Assembly (NCBI GenBank): GCA_964511625.1
Contig: CAZEJG010000010.1
Span: 1-64,000, forward strand
Source of the DNA: Pseudohoeflea sp964511625
GTDB lineage: Bacteria; Pseudomonadota; Alphaproteobacteria; Rhizobiales; Rhizobiaceae
Length of the DNA: 64,000 bases
Direction of reading: 5' to 3'
The translations under genes were made by a program, and so were the position numbers. This document shows positions 16,141 through 24,334 of this stretch, one piece after another; position 1 is the stretch's first letter, and every line of letters begins with the position of its first letter. The notes under the pieces were generated by a model. That model worked only from the letters and a program-made list of their open reading frames with translations. It searched no databases and was not told where the DNA came from.

Positions 16141-17634
16141 TCAGTGAACGGCCGCGAACATGATCTCTTCTTCGGACGCCTGATGCGCGAGCATCTCTTC
16201 CACGATCTTGCCGCGCTTCGCAATCAGGATTCGATCCGAAACCGCCATAATTTCCGGAAGATAGGAAGAAATCACAACCACGGCGAGACCCTGGTCGGCC
16301 AAATCTTGGATCAGTTGATGGATTTCCACGATCGCGCCGACATCCACCCCGCGGGTGGGTTCGTCGAAAATGATCAGCTTCGGCTTCTGGATCAGCGATT
16401 TGGCGATGACGACCTTCTGCTGGTTGCCGCCCGACAGTTCGATCATCCGCGCCCTGTCCGAGGTCGACCTGAGCGACAGCCGTTCACCCCACTCGCGCGC
16501 CAGGTCCGCGATCCGGCTCATGGCGACCGGCGTGACCGGATTGCTGCCCTTCGACAGTTCGGCCATCAACATGTTCTGCCCGGCCGTCATCGTCTCGAAG
16601 AAGCCGTCATGCTTCCGGTCTTCCGTCACATAGACGATGCCGTCGCGCATCGCCGGACGCGGTACGCGGTAGCGCACCGGCTTGCCGTTCAGACGCACCT
16701 CGCCGCCATGCATGAAATCGCGCTTCATGACGCCGGAGACGATCTTCGCCATTTCCGTCCGGCCTGCCCCGACGAGACCGAAGATACCGGTCACCTGCCC
16801 GCCGAAGACCGAGAAGGAGGAATTCCGCACGACACCCGCGCAGGAGAGGTTTTCGACGCTCAGCACCTTCTGCCCGTAGGGGCGCGGTTCGCGCTTGCCC
16901 GCACCGTGCAGTGTCTCGGTGAGATTGCGGCCGACCATCGCCTGGACGATGGATTCCCGGGTGAAGTCAGTGGCGTCGCCGGTCGCCACCAGTTCGCCGT
17001 CGCGGAGCACGGTGATCCGGTCGGAGACTTCCAGTGCCTCTTCCAGCGCATGGCTGATAAAGACGATCGCCACGCCCTTGGATTTCAGTCGTTCGATCAG
17101 CGAGAAGAAGTGACGCTTCTCCTCCGGCGTCAGTGTCGCCGTCGGCTCGTCGAAGATGATGACGCGGGCATTGTGATGCACCGCGCGGGCGATCTCGACC
17201 ATCTGCTTCTGCGCTGCCCCGAGCGTGGAGACCTGCGCGGTCGGATCGACCTGAAAACCCATCGAGACGAGAAACTGGCGCGCGTCGATATAGAGGCCGC
17301 GCAGCCGGTTGAGCATCTTCTCGTTGCCGAGATAGATGTTCTGCGCCACGGTCATTGCGGGCACCAGGTTGGTTTCCTGGAACACCATCGCCACCCCGGC
17401 ACGAAGCCCTTCGGACGGCGAGCCGAAACTCACCTCCTTGCCGTCGAGCAGCATTTTCCCTGAACTGAGCTTGTAGACACCCGCCATGACCTTGGTCAGC
17501 GTCGACTTGCCGGCGCCGTTCTCGCCGAGAAGCGAGTGGATTTCGCCGGCGCGCAGGCTGAAGTCGACGTCGCGGAAGGCGGCGATGCCGGCGAAGGTCT
17601 TGGTCGCGCCCTTCATTTCGATGATGGTTTTCAT
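16141..17634 (-). CDS. Sugar ABC transporter ATP-binding protein (two ABC domains)
   Basis: A 497-residue duplicated ATPase of the RbsA/MglA type. Domain 1 has Walker A GENGAGKSTLTK and a degenerate signature (STLGAAQKQMVEIARA, with Walker B VIIFDEPTATL); domain 2 has the usual altered Walker A GLVGAGRTEMAK and a full signature LSGGNQQKVVIAKS with LIIFDEPTRGVDVG. The start at 17634 (MKTIIEMKGATKTF) is directly behind the upstream propeller gene, so the operon is continuous. It energises import by the two permeases and the binding protein encoded upstream. Confidence 0.95.
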   Translation of the reverse strand: MKTIIEMKGATKTFAGIAAFRDVDFSLRAGEIHSLLGENGAGKSTLTKVMAGVYKLSSGKMLLDGKEVSFGSPSEGLRAGVAMVFQETNLVPAMTVAQNIYLGNEKMLNRLRGLYIDARQFLVSMGFQVDPTAQVSTLGAAQKQMVEIARAVHHNARVIIFDEPTATLTPEEKRHFFSLIERLKSKGVAIVFISHALEEALEVSDRITVLRDGELVATGDATDFTRESIVQAMVGRNLTETLHGAGKREPRPYGQKVLSVENLSCAGVVRNSSFSVFGGQVTGIFGLVGAGRTEMAKIVSGVMKRDFMHGGEVRLNGKPVRYRVPRPAMRDGIVYVTEDRKHDGFFETMTAGQNMLMAELSKGSNPVTPVAMSRIADLAREWGERLSLRSTSDRARMIELSGGNQQKVVIAKSLIQKPKLIIFDEPTRGVDVGAIVEIHQLIQDLADQGLAVVVISSYLPEIMAVSDRILIAKRGKIVEEMLAHQASEEEIMFAAVH

Positions 17635-17635
17635 C

Positions 17636-18727
17636 TCAGACCTCCCGTGCCACGTCGTCGAGCCGAAGGATGCGCGAAGCTCCGCGCGCCGCCACGTAGA
17701 GCGCGTCGCCATGCTCGCACAACGCCACGCAGCCATGCGCCTGACCGTCGGCGCGGGAATGGAAACTGCGGATCGGCCGCATCTGCGGGTCGCACTGGAC
17801 CACGAGCCCATAGGATCGCGTGACCGCATAGGGCTTGAGCACACCCATCTGCTTGAGCTGGCTGCCCTGCATCGGTTCGCGGAAGGAATTGCCGGAGGAC
17901 AGCGACGGCGCCATCCAGAACGGCTCCGGCACCTCTGCCAGCATGCGGTTGCGATACACGTCCTCGCGCAGGATGAATTCGACGAGCTGGTTGCGCACCG
18001 AATAAAAGCTTACCCAGTAACCGGCATTGACCGCGGGCGCGATCCGCGCCGGGTAGGCGGGCAAATGATCGAGCACCGGCTCCGACTTCCCGGTCTGCAG
18101 ATCCACCGACAGGATCCGGTGGCGCCAGCTTTCCGCGACCCAGATGCGCTGCGACCCGGTGGTCGCCACACCTCCGGCCCAGCCGAGCCCGCCGAGAATG
18201 CGGCTGGCCTTGCCGGTGGCGAGATCGAGCCGCCAGACGGCGCCGCTCCGCCCCTTCTCCATCAGGTCCCGTCGCCAGTCGGCGGCCTTGCGCTCGGACG
18301 AGCCTTCGGTCGCGAGCAGCGTGGTTCCGTCGAGAAAGGCAAGCGCTGTGGGATGTCTCGGGCCGTTGCCGCTCGCGCCGTCGAAGCGCTTGCCGTCATG
18401 CTCGCCGCCATGGAGGATGACACCCTCCCCGTCGATCCCGATCGCCAGCATACCCTTGCCGCCGGCAATCGCGCTCACCGGGGCGGAGAATTCGACAAGC
18501 GTCTTTTCCCCGGAATCAGCCCAGCCGAGCTTGAGGACCTTGTTGCCCGAGGAGCAGACCAGACCCTTTTCGGTTGCCGCGAGATTGTCGACGTCAGGGA
18601 TCGCGGCAAAGGTCGCGGCTTCGTCGAGCAGCGCATTCGGCATCAGCGGACCGTCGAGGATCGGCACGGTGATCGCGGCATCGCCCCGGCCGAGACGGTT
18701 GTCGAAGAAACGTCGGATCGCGTTCAT
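17636..18727 (-). CDS. Strictosidine-synthase/SMP-30-like beta-propeller lacking metal ligands
   Basis: A 363-residue protein collinear with the C-terminal half of the neighbouring fusion protein, for example WVAESWRHRILSVDL against LFAESWACRINRYYF. The positions expected to bind the catalytic metal differ: the NGV of the family is GGV (185-187), PDN is PAR (226-228), and the DDCDILPDG stretch is PTALAFLDG. It probably keeps the propeller fold but not the usual lactonase chemistry. The stop-start overlap (ATGA at 18724-18727) with the fusion gene indicates coupled translation. A regulatory, scaffold or altered-substrate role is possible. Confidence 0.8.
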   Translation of the reverse strand: MNAIRRFFDNRLGRGDAAITVPILDGPLMPNALLDEAATFAAIPDVDNLAATEKGLVCSSGNKVLKLGWADSGEKTLVEFSAPVSAIAGGKGMLAIGIDGEGVILHGGEHDGKRFDGASGNGPRHPTALAFLDGTTLLATEGSSERKAADWRRDLMEKGRSGAVWRLDLATGKASRILGGLGWAGGVATTGSQRIWVAESWRHRILSVDLQTGKSEPVLDHLPAYPARIAPAVNAGYWVSFYSVRNQLVEFILREDVYRNRMLAEVPEPFWMAPSLSSGNSFREPMQGSQLKQMGVLKPYAVTRSYGLVVQCDPQMRPIRSFHSRADGQAHGCVALCEHGDALYVAARGASRILRLDDVAREV

Positions 18728-20838
18728 GCCGGTTTCCCCCAATAGGTATCGACCCCGCACCAGTCCTGATCGGCGTCCGGCAGGTCCAGCGTTCCCATGC
18801 GGTTGTTGAAGATGCCGCAGAGATAGAGCGTTCCCTTGTGCTCGCGCATCGAGGTAATCATCGGATGTTTTTGGCCGCCGAGATCCCACAAGCTTTCGAG
18901 GATCTCGCCCTTTTCGTTGAATTTTAGGACGCAGCCGGTGTTGAGGTTGGGCATCAGCCAGGCATCTTCGGACACGCGCCGCGCCATGCGCCGGCGGAAG
19001 CCCGGGATTTCGAGCGAGAGATCGAGCGCGGGCGTGCGCGACCCCATCAGCGCCAGCCAGTAGGTGCCGTCCGAAGCCCGGTTGATGTTGTCGGGATAGC
19101 CCGGCAGGCCCTCGATGACGCGCTCCAGCTTGCCCTTCTTGGGGCCGGCGAAATAGTAGCGGTTGATCCGGCAGGCCCAACTTTCGGCGAACAGCACCGA
19201 TTCCCCGTCATAGGAGGTGCAGACCCCGTTGGGGAAAACGAGATTGTTGAGGATCGTGCGCGTCGACTTCGTTTTCGGGTCGTAGCAGATCAGGCGCCCG
19301 TTGCCGCGGCTTTCGAGCGCGTCGGCATACCAATCGTGCATCTCGAAGCGCACCGTGGCTTCCGAGAAGATGATCCGTCCATCGGGAAGGATGTCGCAGT
19401 CGTCGGCGAGCTTCATCACGCTGTCGTCGGCGACAGAGGTCCAGCTGCGGTTGGTTTCGGCCGTCAGCAGGCTGACTTCCCCTCGAGGTGTGATCTGGTA
19501 GAGCCCCATGCCGCCGACGCAGACGGCCATGTTGCCTTCTTTGTCGAAGACCATGCCCATCGGCGCGCCGCCGATATGGGCAAACACCTCGTGGCGGGTG
19601 TAGTCGGGCGGGAACCAGCGCAGGATGTCGCCGTGCCGTGAGCCGGTATAGAGATTGTCGTCGCGGTCGAAGATCACGTCCTCAGCGCCGTCGAGAATGC
19701 CGAGCCCGATGACGCCCACATTGCGCAGCCGGTCGTTGGGCTTGAGCGGCCCTTCTTCCGTCGAAGTCGCCGGCGGCAGCTTGTTGAAGGTCGGCGAGAT
19801 GTAAACCGCGCGCAACAGCTTGTGGCGGTTCTTCACCCAGCGCACGTCGAGGAAGACGGCTGCGACGAGCACCAGTCCGAGAAGCAGGTCGTTGACCGGG
19901 CCGGGAATGGCGAGCGAGAGCAGCGAGTTGGAGAGAATGAGCACGAAGACGGTGCCCATCAGCGCCTTGGCGACCGAGCCGCGCCCGCCACCGAGCGCGA
20001 TGCCGCCGAGCACCGTGGCGGTCAGCGCCTGCAGTTCGAGACCGGCGCCGAGGTCGGAGGCCGCCGAGCCGATGCGGGCGGAAAACAGGAAGGCCGCGAG
20101 CCCGACGAGCGTCGAGCACAGCACATAGGCCGAAAACACCGTCCAGCGCACGTTGATGCCGGCATTGTGGGCCGAGCGCCGTGCCCCGCCGACGGCGAGA
20201 ATCCGCCAGCCGTAGCGGCTGCGCGAGAGCACGATGTGCAACACCAGGGCCACCGCGGCCATCACCAGGAAAGACACCGGCATGCCCCAGACCAGCCCGA
20301 TGCCGAGCGTCTCGTAGGCCGCCGACGTCGGATAGTTCATGACGATGTCGGTGGAAATCTGCGGAAACACCAGATCGAAGATCGACCGGTAGATGATGAG
20401 CGTGACGAGCGTGGTCAGGAACGCCCGCATGCGCAGGATGCCGACCATCAGCCCGTTGATCGCGCCGCAGACCGCGCCCACCAGAAGCGTGCAGGCCAGT
20501 CCCTCGGGGAGCGAGAGGCCGGCCACGTTCATCAGGTAGAGCGCGGTCGTCGCCGTCAGGGCAAATGTGGAACCGACCGACAGGTCGATCCCGCCGGAGA
20601 TCATGACGATCGCCAGACCAAGCACCACGAGCCCCAGCTCCGCCGCCTGTGCCGAAAGGTTCGACAATGTCCCGAGCGCGAAGAACCGGTCGACGAGAAT
20701 GCCGAAAATGGCAATCTCGAGTACCAGCGCGAAGAACGGTATCGCGCTGTCGACCCACTTCTTGTTCAGGATCTCGCCCAGCGCGTGATCGGGCAGAACC
20801 CGATAGCGGAAGCGAACGAGGTTTTCGGCGAGGCTCAT
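18724..20838 (-). CDS. ABC sugar permease fused to strictosidine-synthase/SMP-30 propeller
   Basis: A 704-residue two-part protein. Residues 1-335 are an RbsC-type permease with about nine membrane segments and the family motif GLAIVMISGGIDLSVGS. After a charged linker (336-375), residues 380-704 form a propeller of the APMAP/strictosidine synthase/SMP-30 type with DGAEDVIFDRDDNLYTG, FPNGVCTSYDGE, LPGYPDNINRA. The putative metal ligands D480, N537 and D583/N584 are kept. There is no stop or frameshift between the halves. Coupling a permease to a lactonase suggests that an imported sugar lactone is opened at the membrane; the face on which the enzyme sits is not decided here. Confidence 0.88.
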   Translation of the reverse strand: MSLAENLVRFRYRVLPDHALGEILNKKWVDSAIPFFALVLEIAIFGILVDRFFALGTLSNLSAQAAELGLVVLGLAIVMISGGIDLSVGSTFALTATTALYLMNVAGLSLPEGLACTLLVGAVCGAINGLMVGILRMRAFLTTLVTLIIYRSIFDLVFPQISTDIVMNYPTSAAYETLGIGLVWGMPVSFLVMAAVALVLHIVLSRSRYGWRILAVGGARRSAHNAGINVRWTVFSAYVLCSTLVGLAAFLFSARIGSAASDLGAGLELQALTATVLGGIALGGGRGSVAKALMGTVFVLILSNSLLSLAIPGPVNDLLLGLVLVAAVFLDVRWVKNRHKLLRAVYISPTFNKLPPATSTEEGPLKPNDRLRNVGVIGLGILDGAEDVIFDRDDNLYTGSRHGDILRWFPPDYTRHEVFAHIGGAPMGMVFDKEGNMAVCVGGMGLYQITPRGEVSLLTAETNRSWTSVADDSVMKLADDCDILPDGRIIFSEATVRFEMHDWYADALESRGNGRLICYDPKTKSTRTILNNLVFPNGVCTSYDGESVLFAESWACRINRYYFAGPKKGKLERVIEGLPGYPDNINRASDGTYWLALMGSRTPALDLSLEIPGFRRRMARRVSEDAWLMPNLNTGCVLKFNEKGEILESLWDLGGQKHPMITSMREHKGTLYLCGIFNNRMGTLDLPDADQDWCGVDTYWGKPA

Positions 20839-20851
20839 GCTGCTTGGATCC

Positions 20852-21874
20852 TTACTTCAGCTGGTCTGCGGTCCAGCAGTTCCGGCCGGTCGCGTTGGAG
20901 GCGTCGATACGGGTGATCGGACCGAAGAACACGGTCTTCTCGGAACCCGCTTCGCGATCCGGGTTCTGCAGGAACTCGCCGATCTGCTGGGCGGCGACTT
21001 CCGCCTGGATCGGGGCGTTGAAGTTGTAGATGACGTCGAGAAGGCCGTTCTTGATGCTCTCGCAACCGGTCGCGGCACCCGCGCCGTTGGTCACGATCGT
21101 CACCTGGTCTTCCTTGCCGGCGGCCTTCACCGCGGCGCCGGCGCCAACTTCGGTGTTGTCCCAGATGCCCATGATGCCGCAGAGATCCGGATGCTGCTGG
21201 AGCACCGTCTCGGTGATCTGGCGGGCCTTTTCGCTATCGTAGTCGGCGGGCTGGTCGGAGACGAGTTCGAGTTCCGGGTTCTCGGCGAGAATCTGGTCGA
21301 TGCCTTCGCGCATGTAGATGTTGGCGGCACCGGTCTGCACGCCGGCAAGCCAGACGATCTTCTTCGACGGTGCGCCGTCCGCAAGGCACACCCGCGCCAG
21401 TTCGCCCGCTTCATCGCGGCCCATCTGGATCCAGTCGTTTCCGACATAGCTGTCGGTCTGGGTGATCGACTGCATGTTGATCTGCAGCACCTTGATGCCG
21501 GCCGCCTGGGCCTGCTTGAGCGCGCGGGCATAGGTCTGCACGTCCGGGTTCTGGACGATCAGAACATCGGGCTTCTCGGCGATGGCGCCCTGCAGCGCGC
21601 GGATGCCGGCGCTGGTATCCATGTTCGGATCGCGGACCTCGAAATTGATGCCGTATTTGTCGGCATAGCGCGTCCAGACGGCGGTCCAGGCCTGGTTCAG
21701 GTCCATGCCCTGCGACAGCGGAATGAAGATGACCCGCTTGCCCTTGAGCGCTTCGAGATAGGCCTGGCGGCCGACCTGTTCGATGTCGCTGGCCATGGTG
21801 ACGGTGGGGACCGTAGCGGTCAGCAAGGATGCTGCCGCAACGGATGCGAGTGCGCACTTCTTCAGGAATTTCAT
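20852..21874 (-). CDS. Sugar ABC transporter periplasmic binding protein (ribose type)
   Basis: A 340-residue precursor with a Sec signal peptide (MKFLKKCALASVAAASLLTA, cleavage probably after MASD region at residue 28) and a type-1 two-lobe binding fold of the Peripla_BP_4 kind: VIFIPLSQGMDLNQAW, PDVLIVQNPDVQTYARALKQ, KVLQINMQS. It would capture a sugar or sugar derivative for the import complex. It follows a permease gene and precedes the permease-propeller fusion by 13 bases on the minus strand. Ligand not deducible. Confidence 0.92.
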   Translation of the reverse strand: MKFLKKCALASVAAASLLTATVPTVTMASDIEQVGRQAYLEALKGKRVIFIPLSQGMDLNQAWTAVWTRYADKYGINFEVRDPNMDTSAGIRALQGAIAEKPDVLIVQNPDVQTYARALKQAQAAGIKVLQINMQSITQTDSYVGNDWIQMGRDEAGELARVCLADGAPSKKIVWLAGVQTGAANIYMREGIDQILAENPELELVSDQPADYDSEKARQITETVLQQHPDLCGIMGIWDNTEVGAGAAVKAAGKEDQVTIVTNGAGAATGCESIKNGLLDVIYNFNAPIQAEVAAQQIGEFLQNPDREAGSEKTVFFGPITRIDASNATGRNCWTADQLK

Positions 21875-21957
21875 GTGGGTCTCCTCCCTGTGGATTGGAA
21901 TTCTCGATAAAACCCGGTGCCGCTGCGGTCCTCCCCGCCGGCGGCTCCGGACAGGCT

Positions 21958-22962
21958 TCAGATGTCTCCGCTCTGCGAGGTCTGTTCGTCGCGCGGGTTG
22001 ATGATGGCGTCGAGCGCCAGCGCGCCGAGCAGGATCACGCTCTTGATCAGGTTCTGGCTCGTGTAGCTGAAGTTCAGGATCGTCATGCCGTTGATCAGGA
22101 TGCCGACCAGCACGGTGCCGACCAGCACGTTGCGAACGCCGCCCTGCCCGCCCGACAGGCTGATGCCGCCCAGCACGACAACCAGGAGCACGTCGTAGAT
22201 CAGGGTCGAATTGTAGAGGCGCGTGTTGATGCCCGAGACGAGGCCGGTCATCAGGATGCCGGCGAGATAGGCGATCAGCGCCGAGATCACGTACTGGCTG
22301 ATCAGCACGGGCCGGGTGGGCAGTCCCATGGTGCGGGCGGCCTGGGGGTTGTCACCGGTGGCGTAGACGAAGCGGCCGAAACGGGTGAAGTGCAGGAAGG
22401 CGGCGATCAGCGCGGCGAGGCCGGCGAAGATGACGACCGACATCGGGATGCCGAAGAGTTTGCCGGAGCCGATGAAGTTGAGCCAGGCGATATCGGCCGG
22501 CGCATAGAGCACGTCGGAATTGAAGGCCACGCGTCCACCACCATAGACGATCGATGCCATGGCGAGGGTGGCGAAGATCGGCGGCACTTCGGCGATGGTG
22601 ACGAGAATGCCGGTCGCCAGCCCGCACAAAACCACCAGCCCGCCACCGATGACGATCGCTTGGCCGAAGCCAAACCCCTGCTGGTTGAGCCAGATCGCGA
22701 AGGCGACGCCGACAACCATCACGGCGACCATCGTCAGGTCGATGCCGCGGCCGACGACGATGAAGCCCATGCCGACGGCGAGCGTGCCGAGGATGGCGAC
22801 GTTCTTCAGCAGCGTCAGGATGTTACCCTGGGTCAGAAAATTGTCGAGGAGAACCGAAAACATCGCGAACAGGAGGACGGCAATGGCCATGACCACGCCT
22901 TCCTGCGTGATCTTGAACGCTGTCCCTGCCCGGGATTCGGGCGATTCCTGGTTACGCTTCAT
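21958..22962 (-). CDS. Sugar ABC transporter permease (RbsC type)
   Basis: A 334-residue inner-membrane permease; start at the ATG at 22962 (MKRNQESPESR) behind AGGGAGGACAGG, in preference to the longer reading from 23040. The motif GMGFIVVGRGIDLTMVAV and the later GGISLSGGQGGVRNVLVG are the usual BPD_transp_2 signatures. It is the first gene of the operon permease, binding protein, permease-propeller, propeller, ATPase. With two different permeases the channel is probably a heterodimer, one half bearing the propeller. Confidence 0.92.
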   Translation of the reverse strand: MKRNQESPESRAGTAFKITQEGVVMAIAVLLFAMFSVLLDNFLTQGNILTLLKNVAILGTLAVGMGFIVVGRGIDLTMVAVMVVGVAFAIWLNQQGFGFGQAIVIGGGLVVLCGLATGILVTIAEVPPIFATLAMASIVYGGGRVAFNSDVLYAPADIAWLNFIGSGKLFGIPMSVVIFAGLAALIAAFLHFTRFGRFVYATGDNPQAARTMGLPTRPVLISQYVISALIAYLAGILMTGLVSGINTRLYNSTLIYDVLLVVVLGGISLSGGQGGVRNVLVGTVLVGILINGMTILNFSYTSQNLIKSVILLGALALDAIINPRDEQTSQSGDI

Positions 22963-23410
22963 CCTGTCCTCCCTGGTGGCCTGTCCCACGCCCTTTTCTC
23001 TGGCGTGGCGAACGGGCCGATGCGACCGGATTGCATTCACCCCGGAAGGGTGCCCGTCTCCCGTCGGGGAGCATTCCGTGCATTGCTAAAATCTGACCGG
23101 CGACCCGGTCCGCGCCAATTCGGATTTTCTGATGCCCTGTGCAGAAATACGTAGAGGCCCGGTTTTGCGGTGACGGCGGCCGTTGAAACGAAGGGGAAAA
23201 CCAAGGCGCAACGCTCACGGAACGAGGCTGGACCTATGCTCCCGCGCCACGGCCGCCGGGTGGACAGAAAAGCCGAACAGGTCTTTAGAAAATGACGCGC
23301 CGGTCATCGCCGGGCGGGTTTCCCGGAGCGGGAAGCTCGGCTACTGCAGTGTCTACGGACGCCCGCGCCGATGCACCGGACCGGGTCGCGACAGACGGAG
23401 GAAGACAGTC
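22963..23410. promoter_or_regulatory. Divergent promoter region, sugar ABC operon / dehydrogenase
   Basis: A 448-base gap between the permease gene (leftward) and the 3-hydroxyisobutyrate-dehydrogenase-like gene (rightward). It must hold both promoters and is the likely place for LysR binding. The ribosome binding sites at either end are clear (AGGGAGGACAGG on the minus strand, GGAGGAAGACAG on the plus strand). An in-frame extension of the dehydrogenase ORF to 23183 is not accepted because it is Arg- and Gly-rich shadow sequence. I see no clear palindrome. Confidence 0.4.
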
Positions 23411-24280
23411 ATGAAGGTTGGAATTATCGGCGTCGGGCTCATGGGCCATGGTATCGCCCGCAACATTCTCGGACGAGGCAAGATGCCTCTCGTCTTCCTC
23501 GATCACCCCGGCAACCAGCCGGTCGACGAACTGCTCCAGCTGGGCGCAAAGCCGCTGAAGACGTCAGCCGAGGTGGCCGCCGCGTCGGACGTCGTCATTC
23601 TCTGCGTCACCGGCTCCCCACAGGTCGAGGCGATCCTGACAAGTGCCGACGGCGTTCTTTCCGGCCTCAACTCGGGCACGATAGTGGTCGATTGCTCAAC
23701 TTCGCTCCCCGAATCGACCGTCCGCATGGGCGGGCTGATCCAGGCCGCCGGCGGCGATTATGTCGACGCACCGATGACACGGACGGCCAAACACGCCCAT
23801 GAGGGAAAGCTGAACCTGCTGGTCGGCGGCGATGCGGCGGTGCTCGACCGCATCCGACCGGTTCTCGACAGCTTTACCGAGAAGGTCGAGCATGTCGGTC
23901 CGCTCGGCACCGGCCATCGGCTCAAGCTCCTGCACAACTACGTCTCGGTCGGCTTCATGACGCTGCTCGCCGAAGCCGCTGCACAGGCCGCGGATGCCGA
24001 CGTCGATCCGAAGCGTTTTGTCGAAATCCTCGCGAGCGGCGGCGGCGCCAGTGTCGCCCTCGACCGGATGGCCCCGTTCATCACCGACGGCGATCGCGAG
24101 GGGCTTCCCTTCTTCGTCAGCAACGCGCTCAAGGATATCGATTACTACCGCACGATGGCCGAGCAGGCCGGCGCGCAGAAATCGATCGCCGACGGGGTCC
24201 ACGCGGCACTCCAGAAGGCCGTCAGCGACGGCAATGGCGACGCCTATGTGCCGGAACTGACACGCATTTTCCGGAAGTAA
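23411..24280 (+). CDS. NAD(P)-dependent beta-hydroxyacid dehydrogenase (HIBADH-like)
   Basis: A 289-residue oxidoreductase of the 3-hydroxyisobutyrate/tartronate semialdehyde reductase/6-phosphogluconate family. The Rossmann motif GIIGVGLMGHGIARNI opens the protein, the substrate-binding stretch is DYVDAPMTRTAKHAHEGKLN (the usual D-APVSGG is altered), and the catalytic Lys sits in GHRLKLLHNYVSVGFM. It begins at the ATG at 23411 behind GGAGGAAGACAG. Divergent from the sugar ABC operon, it probably oxidises a hydroxy acid made from the imported compound; the altered APM-TRTA segment hints at a non-standard substrate. Confidence 0.9.
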   Translation: MKVGIIGVGLMGHGIARNILGRGKMPLVFLDHPGNQPVDELLQLGAKPLKTSAEVAAASDVVILCVTGSPQVEAILTSADGVLSGLNSGTIVVDCSTSLPESTVRMGGLIQAAGGDYVDAPMTRTAKHAHEGKLNLLVGGDAAVLDRIRPVLDSFTEKVEHVGPLGTGHRLKLLHNYVSVGFMTLLAEAAAQAADADVDPKRFVEILASGGGASVALDRMAPFITDGDREGLPFFVSNALKDIDYYRTMAEQAGAQKSIADGVHAALQKAVSDGNGDAYVPELTRIFRK

Positions 24281-24304
24281 GGCTTCAGACCCTAGCGAGG
24301 TCGA

Positions 24305-24326
24305 GCGGCGGCTCTCAGGCCGCCGC
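24305..24326. terminator. GC-rich stem-loop between convergent genes
   Basis: A perfect 8-bp stem, GCGGCGGC at 24305-24312 and GCCGCCGC at 24319-24326, with a six-base loop TCTCAG. It sits between the 3' ends of two convergent genes (24280 and 24335). No run of T follows on either strand, so it is a candidate bidirectional terminator or mRNA-stabilising hairpin rather than a canonical intrinsic terminator. Confidence 0.45.
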
Positions 24327-24334
24327 GCGCAGGA

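Noticed and set aside
17637..19180. Reading of the second propeller as a 514-residue protein from 19180
   Set aside because: The extra N-terminus is an out-of-frame copy of the permease-propeller coding region; the ATG at 18727 overlaps the upstream stop as ATGA and starts a normal propeller.
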